Below, piece after piece: positions 1 through 7,459 of a stretch of DNA of 62,515 bases. A program made the translations under genes and the position numbers. Origin of the DNA: Algivirga pacifica. Lineage in GTDB: Bacteria > Bacteroidota > Bacteroidia > Cytophagales > Flammeovirgaceae. Below the pieces are notes generated by a model, which searched no databases, had not been told where the DNA came from, and saw only the letters and a list, made by a program, of their open reading frames with translations. The stretch covers positions 1 to 62,515 of the forward strand of contig NZ_BAABJX010000058.1 in assembly GCF_039543525.1 (NCBI RefSeq), in the 5' to 3' direction. Each line of letters begins with the position of its first letter. Position 1 is the stretch's first letter.

Positions 1-250
1 TGTAGGCCCTCGCCTTAGGCGCAATGCCGTCAACTTAAGTTAAATAATAGCACTGTTCACTCGTAGACGATGGGTTGAAAACCCACCGCTAAAAGATTCT
101 CAATCCCATAAATGGGAATTAGGCGCTACGTTCATTCCCATTTATGGGATTAATAATATCAGCGGTAGGCTTTAGCCTATCGTCTACGGGTGAATAGAAA
201 TCCTTAAGTAGACGATATTTTACTTAACCAGCCACGCAAGTAGCCTCAAC
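1..250. repeat. Composite palindromic intergenic repeat, copy 1
   Basis: Bases 1-37 match the end of a repeat (TGTAGGCCCT... AATGCCGTCAACTTAA) seen complete at 58509-58631 and in part near 6121 and 6558. Bases 61-189 form a long imperfect palindrome: outer arms CGTAGACGAT (62-71) and ATCGTCTACG (179-188), inner arms built on CCCATAAATGGG. The palindrome recurs in inverse orientation at 6174-6534. Near 225-245 lies a CAGCCACGCAAGTAGCCTCAAC stretch like the TCAAC-linked hairpin modules upstream of 16028. No gene is seen here. Confidence 0.8.
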
Positions 251-259
251 AAAGTACAT

Positions 260-1921
260 CTAGAAGTTGGCTAAAAAGGCATGAAGATCCGTATCTTCCC
301 CATTAATGCCTAGCTTTTTTCTCAATCGGAATCTAGCCATATTGATGGCTTTAGGCGATTGAAGGGTAATGGAGGAGATATCCTTGGTACTAAGGTTCAG
401 TCGAAGAAAGGCGCAAAGTTTACGCTCATTGGCCGTCAGGTCAGGATATTTTTCATGTAGCCGCTCGTAGAAATCTTTATGAACTTGTTGAAAGTGGGCT
501 TCAAAGGAGTTCCACATCTGATCTTCCACGGAGGATTGTAAAGAAAAAATGACCTGGCGGACAGGCTTACGGTTCTCAACTTTCAAGCTTTTCTGTAACT
601 TGAGAAGCTCTTCAGTAACCTTGTTGATCAGTTCATTTTTCTGCATCAAGTGCATAATGTTAGACGTCAGTTCTTTGTTCTTGAAGTTGACGTCTTGCTG
701 TAGTTTTTCATTCTCTAAGGCCAGTCGTTGGTGCTTAAGGATCGCTTGTTGCTCTTTATAATAGGCATTCTTGGCCTTACTTTTTTGTAGAAGGTATAAG
801 ACAATCGTAATTGCTGTAAGGGCGAGTAAGATGGTCATGATAATGTATATCCTCACCTGAAAGGCTTTTTCTTTCGCCTCTTGTAGTCGTTGCTCTTTTT
901 CAAACTCATATTGCTTGATAAGGGCAGAGATCTTGGAGGCACTTTCCTTTAGATTGATCTTTTCCTTATAATGGGAAAACTTTTGTAGATGAAAGAGTGC
1001 CTTCTTGTCATTGTTTTTAGAAAGGTAATATTGGTAGTAAGCCTCATGAACTTCTTTGTAGATATCATCAGAAGTAATGGAATTGGCAATGGCCTCTGCT
1101 TTTTGTAAGTAAGGGAGGGCACTATCAAAGCTTTTTAAAGCGAGGTAACAGTTGGCTAGCTCACAATAGGTGCTTACTAAGGTATGATTGCTCCCCAGTT
1201 TTTGTTTGAGGGCCAGTGCTTTTTGATATAACTTAATGGCGGAGGAGTACTCGCTTTTATTTTGAAAGAGTTGCCCTTGATTATGATATACTTTGGCTTC
1301 AATTTCTTGATTTTTTGATGCCAGGGCCAATTCTAGTGCTTTATTATAATATATACTTCCTTGAAGGGTATCGGCATTTTCAATATTGAGTACTCCCAGG
1401 TTAAGTAATATATGTTCTCTAGTACCAGAGATTTTTTTATTAGAAGCGTTATTGTTGGCAAGCTTCAAGGCTTTCTCCATATACTGGCTGGCATTTTGGA
1501 AATCTTGCTGTTTGCCGTAAATTAATCCGATGTTATTGTACACCGCTAATAAGCCTTCCTGGTCACCGATGGACTCAAATACTTCTGCCGCTTTCATATA
1601 GTACTTGGTCGATTGCATATATAATAGCTGATTGAAATAAATATTTCCATAGGTATTGTACAATCGTCCTTTGTAAGGATGATTTTCTGCACCATCAATC
1701 GCTAGCTCAAATTCCGCTATATACTGCATGGCTTTATCCATGTCATTCTCCATGTAAAATATTAACACCTTTAATAAGGCTTCAAGTTGTGCTGCTTCGG
1801 TTACTATTTCTTCCCAGTGAGCGGTCAAAGAGTCAATTTCCTCTTGGCTATTCTGGAAAGGTTTGGCATAGACGGAGAATGTTGATATAAGGAAAAAAGT
1901 GATAATAAAAATAAATCTCAT
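260..1921 (-). CDS. Membrane-anchored TPR protein with C-terminal LuxR-type HTH
   Basis: Predicted 553-residue one-component regulator. A signal peptide or anchor (residues 1-20) is followed by about six tetratricopeptide repeats (about 35-330), one transmembrane helix (about 354-377), a charged coiled coil, and a C-terminal LuxR/GerE-like helix-turn-helix (about 497-545) with LTANERKLCAFLRL and SPKAINMARFRLRKKLG. The layout implies TPRs outside the cytoplasm and DNA binding inside; no receiver or kinase domain is visible. I prefer the ATG at 1921 because the signal peptide begins there; an in-frame TTG lies 21 bases upstream. A paralogue of the same layout is at 36480-38126. The next gene on this strand, upstream, encodes a porin-like protein, a possible but unproven target. 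Confidence 0.85.
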   Translation of the reverse strand: MRFIFIITFFLISTFSVYAKPFQNSQEEIDSLTAHWEEIVTEAAQLEALLKVLIFYMENDMDKAMQYIAEFELAIDGAENHPYKGRLYNTYGNIYFNQLLYMQSTKYYMKAAEVFESIGDQEGLLAVYNNIGLIYGKQQDFQNASQYMEKALKLANNNASNKKISGTREHILLNLGVLNIENADTLQGSIYYNKALELALASKNQEIEAKVYHNQGQLFQNKSEYSSAIKLYQKALALKQKLGSNHTLVSTYCELANCYLALKSFDSALPYLQKAEAIANSITSDDIYKEVHEAYYQYYLSKNNDKKALFHLQKFSHYKEKINLKESASKISALIKQYEFEKEQRLQEAKEKAFQVRIYIIMTILLALTAITIVLYLLQKSKAKNAYYKEQQAILKHQRLALENEKLQQDVNFKNKELTSNIMHLMQKNELINKVTEELLKLQKSLKVENRKPVRQVIFSLQSSVEDQMWNSFEAHFQQVHKDFYERLHEKYPDLTANERKLCAFLRLNLSTKDISSITLQSPKAINMARFRLRKKLGINGEDTDLHAFLANF

Positions 1922-2051
1922 AGCGGTTAAATAGGTGTGCAAAGTGGCCCTTCTTTACGATTCTATCTGGTACATGAAAAAAATACCAACACCAATTTAA
2001 CTATTTTAAGAAATTATTAAAACATATTAAGAAAAAAATATAAGTACTTAA

Positions 2052-3398
2052 CTATAGTTTGAATTGCATCTGCATGACAATCATGCCTTTATGCCCTTCT
2101 AGAGTAGCGTCGCTTCTATAAATCGGTCGGGAGGAGTATTGAGCTGTAATTTTAAGGGCATGCTTATAAATCATATAGTGTAACCCTGCATCGTATTGTA
2201 CGGAAGTATCTTCCAGAGCATCTAGATCCTTGATGGCAAGTGCGCCAAAGGGCATGAAACGTTGGTATTTTTTAAACTTGAAAGGAAGCAAGTAGCCGGT
2301 ACTTAAGTAAGAGACATATCCCGTACCAAAAGTAAACTGTTGTATGCCTACCCCTTGCAAGGGAATGTCTCCGGTAGAAGGTGCGGAGGCAACTCCTCCT
2401 AGTGGGGTGGTTTTCCATAAGTAATTATCTCCATAATCGTATCGATAAAATACCCCATAAACACTTAGTGCACTGTTGTTGGGAAGGGGCTTTTCAAAAA
2501 ATACATCTACAGCCAGGGAGAGTTGCCCATGCTTGGAGACACTTCCATCACTTTCAAGAATTCCAGAGGCTTCGGGTGTCCACTGGAACCCTGTACCCAG
2601 GTTTAGAATGGTCCCTTTTTCACCTAGATAAGTAGTTCCTTTAAAGGGAGTGACACTATAGTTTACCCGATCAAAGAAGCCCCAATCTACATAGCCTCTA
2701 AAACTATAGTTACTATGTTTTCTGTTTTGAGCAATATTCACTTCTTGTAAGCTGATAATTTGCTCATCGGTAAGCGTGGCATTAGGATCTAGTAAGGGAG
2801 TGTTCCAAGCGGCTTGATACCGTAGTTTTCCAATCTCCCCATGAACGAAAATGCCAATCTGTCGTCCAAATAGGTCAGAGACATTGATGTTGGGAAAATT
2901 AAAACTAGGGTTATCGAGTGTAAGTATAGAAACGTAGCTGATCTGGGTCAATCGGGAAAGACCTGTAAAAAAATGTTGCCCAGCACCTATGTATAATGAT
3001 TTATTGAACTTGAACTGTCCCCAAAAATCATGAAAAAACATTCGGGTAGACCGTCCCGTAAAAGGGGAGATACTCGTATTACCAAATTGTGTATAGAAGA
3101 AATAACGGCCCTTGGCACTCACCAGCGCAGAGATTCGGGCACGACGAATATCAAAGTCGCTGTAAGTGTCCACCGGCTCCCCGGTGTTTCTGTCCAATGA
3201 ACTAGGGTTGAGCCAGGCGTATCTGCCCCAAGCTTGTAAGCCAATCCCCATATCAATTTTAGATTCTCCCTCTTTGTCGATCTTAAAACTAAGCCGAGGG
3301 GTAGATATAGGCGTTTCTTTTAAAGGTTCTGATTCTTGGGCATAGGAAGTATAGGAAAACGTAATAAAGAGAAGAAGGATAGGGTAAATGGGTTTCAT
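2052..3398 (-). CDS. Porin-like outer membrane beta-barrel protein
   Basis: 448 residues with an N-terminal signal peptide ending near SYAQE (residue about 21). The mature part is rich in alternating aromatic/polar strands, with QAWGRYAWLNPS and DFDIRRARISALVSAKGRYF; the latter resembles the early strands of phosphate-selective porin O/P-type barrels. It ends in an amphipathic strand (MIVMQMQFKL), as expected for an outer-membrane barrel. The substrate cannot be read from sequence. It is transcribed towards the TPR/LuxR gene with a 130-base gap, so co-transcription is possible. Confidence 0.65.
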   Translation of the reverse strand: MKPIYPILLLFITFSYTSYAQESEPLKETPISTPRLSFKIDKEGESKIDMGIGLQAWGRYAWLNPSSLDRNTGEPVDTYSDFDIRRARISALVSAKGRYFFYTQFGNTSISPFTGRSTRMFFHDFWGQFKFNKSLYIGAGQHFFTGLSRLTQISYVSILTLDNPSFNFPNINVSDLFGRQIGIFVHGEIGKLRYQAAWNTPLLDPNATLTDEQIISLQEVNIAQNRKHSNYSFRGYVDWGFFDRVNYSVTPFKGTTYLGEKGTILNLGTGFQWTPEASGILESDGSVSKHGQLSLAVDVFFEKPLPNNSALSVYGVFYRYDYGDNYLWKTTPLGGVASAPSTGDIPLQGVGIQQFTFGTGYVSYLSTGYLLPFKFKKYQRFMPFGALAIKDLDALEDTSVQYDAGLHYMIYKHALKITAQYSSRPIYRSDATLEGHKGMIVMQMQFKL

Positions 3399-3492
3399 GC
3401 TTGTTCGGGTATTAGGTTTACCCTAATTTCAAAAGAAATCTCCGTAATTCATAGGAAGAACTACGGAGAGCTAACATGAATAATAAGCAGAA

Positions 3493-4452
3493 CTATGGAA
3501 TCAATAAAACCTTCCCAGCACTCTGTCCACTTTCCAGGAATTTATGAGCTTCTTCTCCCTCGGATAATTTGAAACGAACCGGCTCAGCAATTTGAATACT
3601 ACCGTCCAGCAACCATCCAAATAACTCTTTGGCACGTGTCTGTCTTTGTTCCGCAGAGGTTAAGTAACTCCATAGGTCACCCCCTGTTAAGGTTTTACTG
3701 CTGTCCATCAGCATTCTTGGATCTACAGGAGCGGGATCTCCACCACTCATGCCGTAAAACACAACATGTCCTCCTTCTCGACATACCTCAAAGCTATCCA
3801 TAAGGGTGATGCCTACGCTATCATAAACTACGTCCACGCCTTTGCCTTGGGTAAAGGCCATTACTTCTTCTTTCCAACCTTCTTGAAGCAAAACGACCTT
3901 GTCTGCTTTGTTCTCTTTAATTAAGGCTGCTTTGTCCTCACTCCTTGTTAGGCCAATGACGGTAGCACCTTTCATCTTAGCGATCTGTGTCAAGAACTGT
4001 CCAACTCCACCGGAAGCAGCATGAATCAATACACTTTCTCTAGCCTGTATAGCATGGCTGTCTTTTGCCAGATAATGTGCCGTTAACCCTTGTAGCAATA
4101 CGGATGCGGCTAGCTCGAAGGAGATATCGTCACTTAGTGGAATGACATGGTCTTCAGAAACGGTGACCAACTCAGCATTGGCATAAGGTACATCCGCAAA
4201 AGCGACACGTTGCCCTTCCTTAAATTGTGGAGACTCAGAAGCGACAATAACTCCTGCTCCTTCATATCCTGCAATATAAGGAGGAGTACCTTTGAGGTGA
4301 TAGTTCCCTTTTCTACGGTAGATGTCCGCATAGTTGAGACCAATCGCTTCCATGGCAACCAGAACTTCTCCCTTTTTAAGTATAGGGTCCTGAACATCTA
4401 TGTATTCCATTACCTCAGGCCCTCCAAATTTCGAAAATGTCAGTGCTTTCAT
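3493..4452 (-). CDS. Quinone oxidoreductase-type MDR dehydrogenase
   Basis: 319 residues, normal length for NADPH:quinone reductases of the medium-chain dehydrogenase superfamily. The N-terminal GroES-like half starts MKALTFSKFGGPEVMEY and has GLNYADIYRRKGNY. The Rossmann half has the cofactor motif HAASGGVGQFLTQIAK (about residue 145) typical of the QOR branch. The zinc-binding cysteines of alcohol dehydrogenases are absent, fitting zinc-independent reduction of quinones or enones with NADPH. Cytosolic; no signal peptide. The exact substrate is unknown. Confidence 0.85.
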   Translation of the reverse strand: MKALTFSKFGGPEVMEYIDVQDPILKKGEVLVAMEAIGLNYADIYRRKGNYHLKGTPPYIAGYEGAGVIVASESPQFKEGQRVAFADVPYANAELVTVSEDHVIPLSDDISFELAASVLLQGLTAHYLAKDSHAIQARESVLIHAASGGVGQFLTQIAKMKGATVIGLTRSEDKAALIKENKADKVVLLQEGWKEEVMAFTQGKGVDVVYDSVGITLMDSFEVCREGGHVVFYGMSGGDPAPVDPRMLMDSSKTLTGGDLWSYLTSAEQRQTRAKELFGWLLDGSIQIAEPVRFKLSEGEEAHKFLESGQSAGKVLLIP

Positions 4453-5002
4453 TCTTTATCAGTAGTTAAAGTTGTTCATACCGCTACACGGCGTATGTTA
4501 ATTGAGCTTCGCTCGTTCATGGTGTTTAGTTGATGCTTATGACATATACTTAGTATAGAAACATCATTAGAGTTTATCACGGTTAGTTGTCTATGAGTAA
4601 AAAACTACTGAACTGCTTCTAGAGGGTATTAATTTTCAATGATCAATTTTCAATTAAAATGAATCACCCCAAAAGGCTGCTGAACTAGCTCTAGAGTCGA
4701 TTAATTATTGAAAATTATAAAAGCTATAGCGTACCACTGACCTATTTTAAGAGCTCAGCATTTTCTGCTTATACTAAATTAAACGTGATAAAGTCTATTG
4801 ATAACCATCATAATGATAAAACAAAATGAAAAATAGGGGGGCGAATATACGACAGTTTATGAACATATCCACTTATCAATGAACAGTCATCGATAAATAG
4901 CAAATAATTGAAAATTAATCATTGAAAATTAACTACCACTGCACCAACAATGATCTACAAAAGCATCAATTTGCTCACTGCTCACTGCTCACTGCTCACT
5001 GC
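4453..5002. repeat. 550-base gene-free repeat cluster
   Basis: No credible gene. Bases 4482-4535 carry a module of mini-hairpins (ACACGGCGTATGT, GAGCTTCGCTC) found inverted at 6818-6875. Bases 4573-4792 are bounded by TTTATCACGGTTAG and TAAACGTGATAAA, ends shared with the 70-base element at 46723-46792. Inside it, a stretch with GAATCACCCCAAAAG and CTGAACTAG recurs at about 11035-11085. Bases 4973-5002 are a GCTCACT heptamer array ending at the stop codon of the next gene. Confidence 0.75.
4973..5002. repeat. Heptamer tandem array (GCTCACT)n
   Basis: About 4.3 copies of GCTCACT lie directly against the stop codon of the leftward tocopherol-cyclase-like gene. The same heptamer forms a 14-copy array at 47511-47610, also at a stop codon. 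Confidence 0.9.
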
Positions 5003-5974
5003 CTACACAAAGATTTCCTCAATATTCCCTGCCACTTCCAGTCCGGCGTTTCGTCCGGTATCTTCCAGTAAGATGGTTTTATTCTTTTTGTCATAAAGGA
5101 CAACTTTGAGTTGAGCATTCATGCTTTCCTCTACACGCCCATCCATAAATCCAGCGATAGGAGAGGCTAATCCAGTAGCTTCTTCTCTAAGGGCTTCAAT
5201 TTGTAGGCGGTATTGGGTGTTTTCCATTTCTAATATCACCTTTTCTTGGTTGGCAAAGGATTTATTCAGTTTGGTGAAATTGTAGGTAGTGAACTCAATC
5301 AGTCGGTCTTTCAGCCATACGCCTGCAATAAACCCAGTAAAGGAACTTCCCAACCAAGGAATTTTAGCAATAGAGGCTTTCAGGGAAATACCAGCTTCAC
5401 TAAAATGATTGGTTTGCATCCAGAAATAGGCACTTGGAAAGGTGTGTCCCCAATCTTTTTCCATGTAGCCCCTTCCTCCTGTAAAATCAACGGCTTCTCC
5501 ATTGATGTCTAATACCCCCTCAATATGGTGGTTCATGCTCAAGATACCGTGGTAGCACTCCATAAAAGGAATAAAAGAGAAAGGCCCCATAATATTGGGG
5601 GAGTACCAGTTATTGGACCAGGGAGCATGTTCCTGGAAATGAAGTGTACCTTCAATATTCGGTAAGGAAAGCTGTATACGATCGTTGGAGAAGTAGTTTT
5701 TGTCTATGTTTACTTCAAATCGTTCGCTGCTTGTGGAGAAAGTATCAAAGTCATATTTATGGTAATTGGCCGTAAGCTGTTTTCCATCCAATACTTGCAC
5801 AAAGGCTTGTTGTGCGCCATTCTCATCCATCGCAATCCCCGGAATAAAGGCAAAGGCACGGTCTTCGGCCTGATTAACAACCTTATAGTACCATCCTTCG
5901 AAATAGTTTTTTTTACGTCCCCACCCGTGGTAACGTTCTGCATTAAAGAGGGCTTGAAGTTTTTTGAGTAGCAT
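5003..5974 (-). CDS. Tocopherol cyclase family protein
   Basis: 323 residues. The start ERYHGWGRKKNYFEGWYYK and the later GGRGYMEKDWGHTFPSAYFWMQ are hallmarks of the tocopherol-cyclase-like family (Pfam Tocopherol_cycl). Plant and cyanobacterial VTE1 closes the chromanol ring of vitamin E. Members in non-photosynthetic bacteria are shorter and their reaction is unknown, so only the family is assigned. No signal peptide or membrane helix is evident. The gene stands alone, with a heptamer array at each end (4973-5002 and 5982-6010). No homogentisate phytyltransferase or other tocopherol gene is in the window. Confidence 0.8.
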   Translation of the reverse strand: MLLKKLQALFNAERYHGWGRKKNYFEGWYYKVVNQAEDRAFAFIPGIAMDENGAQQAFVQVLDGKQLTANYHKYDFDTFSTSSERFEVNIDKNYFSNDRIQLSLPNIEGTLHFQEHAPWSNNWYSPNIMGPFSFIPFMECYHGILSMNHHIEGVLDINGEAVDFTGGRGYMEKDWGHTFPSAYFWMQTNHFSEAGISLKASIAKIPWLGSSFTGFIAGVWLKDRLIEFTTYNFTKLNKSFANQEKVILEMENTQYRLQIEALREEATGLASPIAGFMDGRVEESMNAQLKVVLYDKKNKTILLEDTGRNAGLEVAGNIEEIFV

Positions 5975-6173
5975 AGTAGATTCAGTTATCAGTTATCAGT
6001 TATCAGTTATGAATTATGAGTGAGCAGGAAGTTAATAGTTAAGTGGGATAATCCCATGGTTCTTTGTGAGGATATACTGAGTTTGTTTCTGAAAACTAGT
6101 TTTCTATTCTGGCGATATAGTGTAGGTCTTTGCCTCAGGCGTAATGCTGTTAACTTAAGGATTGCTATTCATC

Positions 6174-6534
6174 CGTAGACGATAGGCTAATTAAGGTTGA
6201 ATAAATAACCGACACACTTCCCACGTGAAGAGATGGGTTGAAACCCACCTCTATGTGATGTCACCCCTTCGGGGTTTTGATAAATAACCCCGAAGGGGTG
6301 ACATCACATAGGGGCGGATTTTAATCCGTCACTATACGAAACATGACGGATAAATATTCAAACTTAATTAGCCCTAGGCGGAGTTGAGGGAAGAATTTAT
6401 GACGATTATTTATTCAACCTTAATAAGCCTACCGCTGATATTATTAATCCCATAAATGGGAATGAACGTAGCCCCTAATTCCCATTTATGGGATTAAGAA
6501 CCTTTTAGCGGTGGGTTTCCAACCCATCGTATAC
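6174..6534. repeat. Long palindromic repeat, copy 2, interrupted
   Basis: Reverse-complement copy of 61-189: CGTAGACGATAGGCTA at 6174-6189, then, after the 235-base insertion, AAGCCTACCGCTGATATT onward to 6534. The CCCATAAATGGG / CCCATTTATGGG arms are kept in both copies, with a few substitutions elsewhere. Confidence 0.8.
6190..6424. mobile_element. MITE-like insertion with 19-bp terminal inverted repeats
   Basis: Perfect terminal inverted repeats, ATTAAGGTTGAATAAATAA (6190-6208) and its reverse complement (6406-6424), bound a 235-base non-coding insert. It interrupts the long palindrome that is uninterrupted at 61-189: flanks ...GGCTA and AAGCC... rejoin to the unbroken sequence. The inside holds GATGTCACCCCTTCGGGG and CCCCGAAGGGGTGACATC as a large hairpin. 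A secondary end (TATTCAAACTTAAT, ending about 6369) suggests a nested 180-base copy. No transposase is encoded, so mobility would need one in trans. Related ends occur near 25186 and at 51537-51759. Confidence 0.75.
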
Positions 6535-6885
6535 GAGGAAATAGTGTGACTGTTTTTCTTAAGGTGATGACATTGCGCCTCGGGCGAGGGTTCAGAAAAG
6601 AATAGTGTTTCGACTGGAATCTTAGAGGGGCAACCTGAAGTATATTCAGTAATATATATTGTAATGATCTGGGATGTGATATACTTCGATACTTTATGGG
6701 TAGGAGTTTCTTGGGACAAAGTTTAGGAAGGCGCAGAAGTATATACTTTGTTCATGATGTTTAATTGTCGTTGCTTCGCAACTACGTTGATGATGTTTAG
6801 TTGTTTTATTGATTGGTAATAACAACTAAACATCATGAACGAGCGAAGCTCAATTAACATACGCCGTGTAACGGGATGAACATCT

Positions 6886-7209
6886 TTATTCTGCCGCAGG
6901 GATTTCATTCCCCCAAAAATCTTCCTTATCACGTTCACGGCCTCCTGTTTGCCAGTAAACACAATGTGGACGATCCTCCGGGAAAAAAGCGTCCGCAGGA
7001 ACCAGGTCCGACCACACGCCTTCCTCAAAGTAAGCAATAATGGCCTTCCTATTGATATTAACTTTCTTGATCTCGTTTCTATGACAACGAAGGTGATAGA
7101 TGAAATCATTGATGCTGGAAGCCGGAATCTCTCGGTCTTCCGCCCATATTCTGATCGCGCCTAGGGTCTCTGCAAAGTCAGGCCCTTCATTCGGATATAT
7201 TTTAGGCAT
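6886..7209 (-). CDS. Hypothetical protein
   Basis: 107 residues, family not recognised. Predicted soluble and acidic, no signal peptide, with features of a compact domain: IRIWAEDREIPASSINDFIYHL, EVWSDLVPADAFFPEDRP-like proline-rich segment and a C-terminal DFWGNEIP. Unlike the repeat-derived frames around it, it has balanced composition and normal codon use, and it starts at an ATG. It is divergent from the TonB-dependent receptor gene. Confidence 0.6.
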   Translation of the reverse strand: MPKIYPNEGPDFAETLGAIRIWAEDREIPASSINDFIYHLRCHRNEIKKVNINRKAIIAYFEEGVWSDLVPADAFFPEDRPHCVYWQTGGRERDKEDFWGNEIPAAE

Positions 7210-7459
7210 AAAAATACTGTAAAATCTTCTTCAATAATTAATACTGCAAAAATGCAGGAAATATTTGTATGGAAAAAGAAGATAGGATGATTAAAAGATG
7301 ATCTTGTACAATGTTTTGATGGAAAGGCATTTTTTCGACGATTTCTTTTCTAATTTCATTGTCCTAAAGGACGATTCTTGTGTCTTTATTTAAAATCGTT
7401 AACGATCCAATTAAATTACTCATTAGGGATGCGCAAGCATTTCGGCCGAAACTATTTTT

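Larger units (their letters stand above)
5975..6885. repeat. 911-base gene-free region of nested palindromic repeats
   Basis: Contains, in order: an AGTTATC heptamer array (5982-6010); a repeat end at 6121-6158 (TGTAGGTCTT..., like bases 1-37); the left tip of the long palindrome (6174-6189); a MITE-like insertion (6190-6424); the rest of the palindrome (6425-6534); an inverted repeat end (about 6558-6590); and an inverted repeat with arms TGATGTTTAGTTGTT and AACAACTAAACATCA (about 6793-6835), followed by the hairpin module shared with 4482-4535. Short leftward open frames here run through repeats and do not look like genes. Confidence 0.75.

Noticed and set aside
6486..7109. Leftward open frames of 77 and 128 residues
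   Set aside because: They run through palindromic repeats and overlap the better-supported 107-residue gene; composition is not protein-like.
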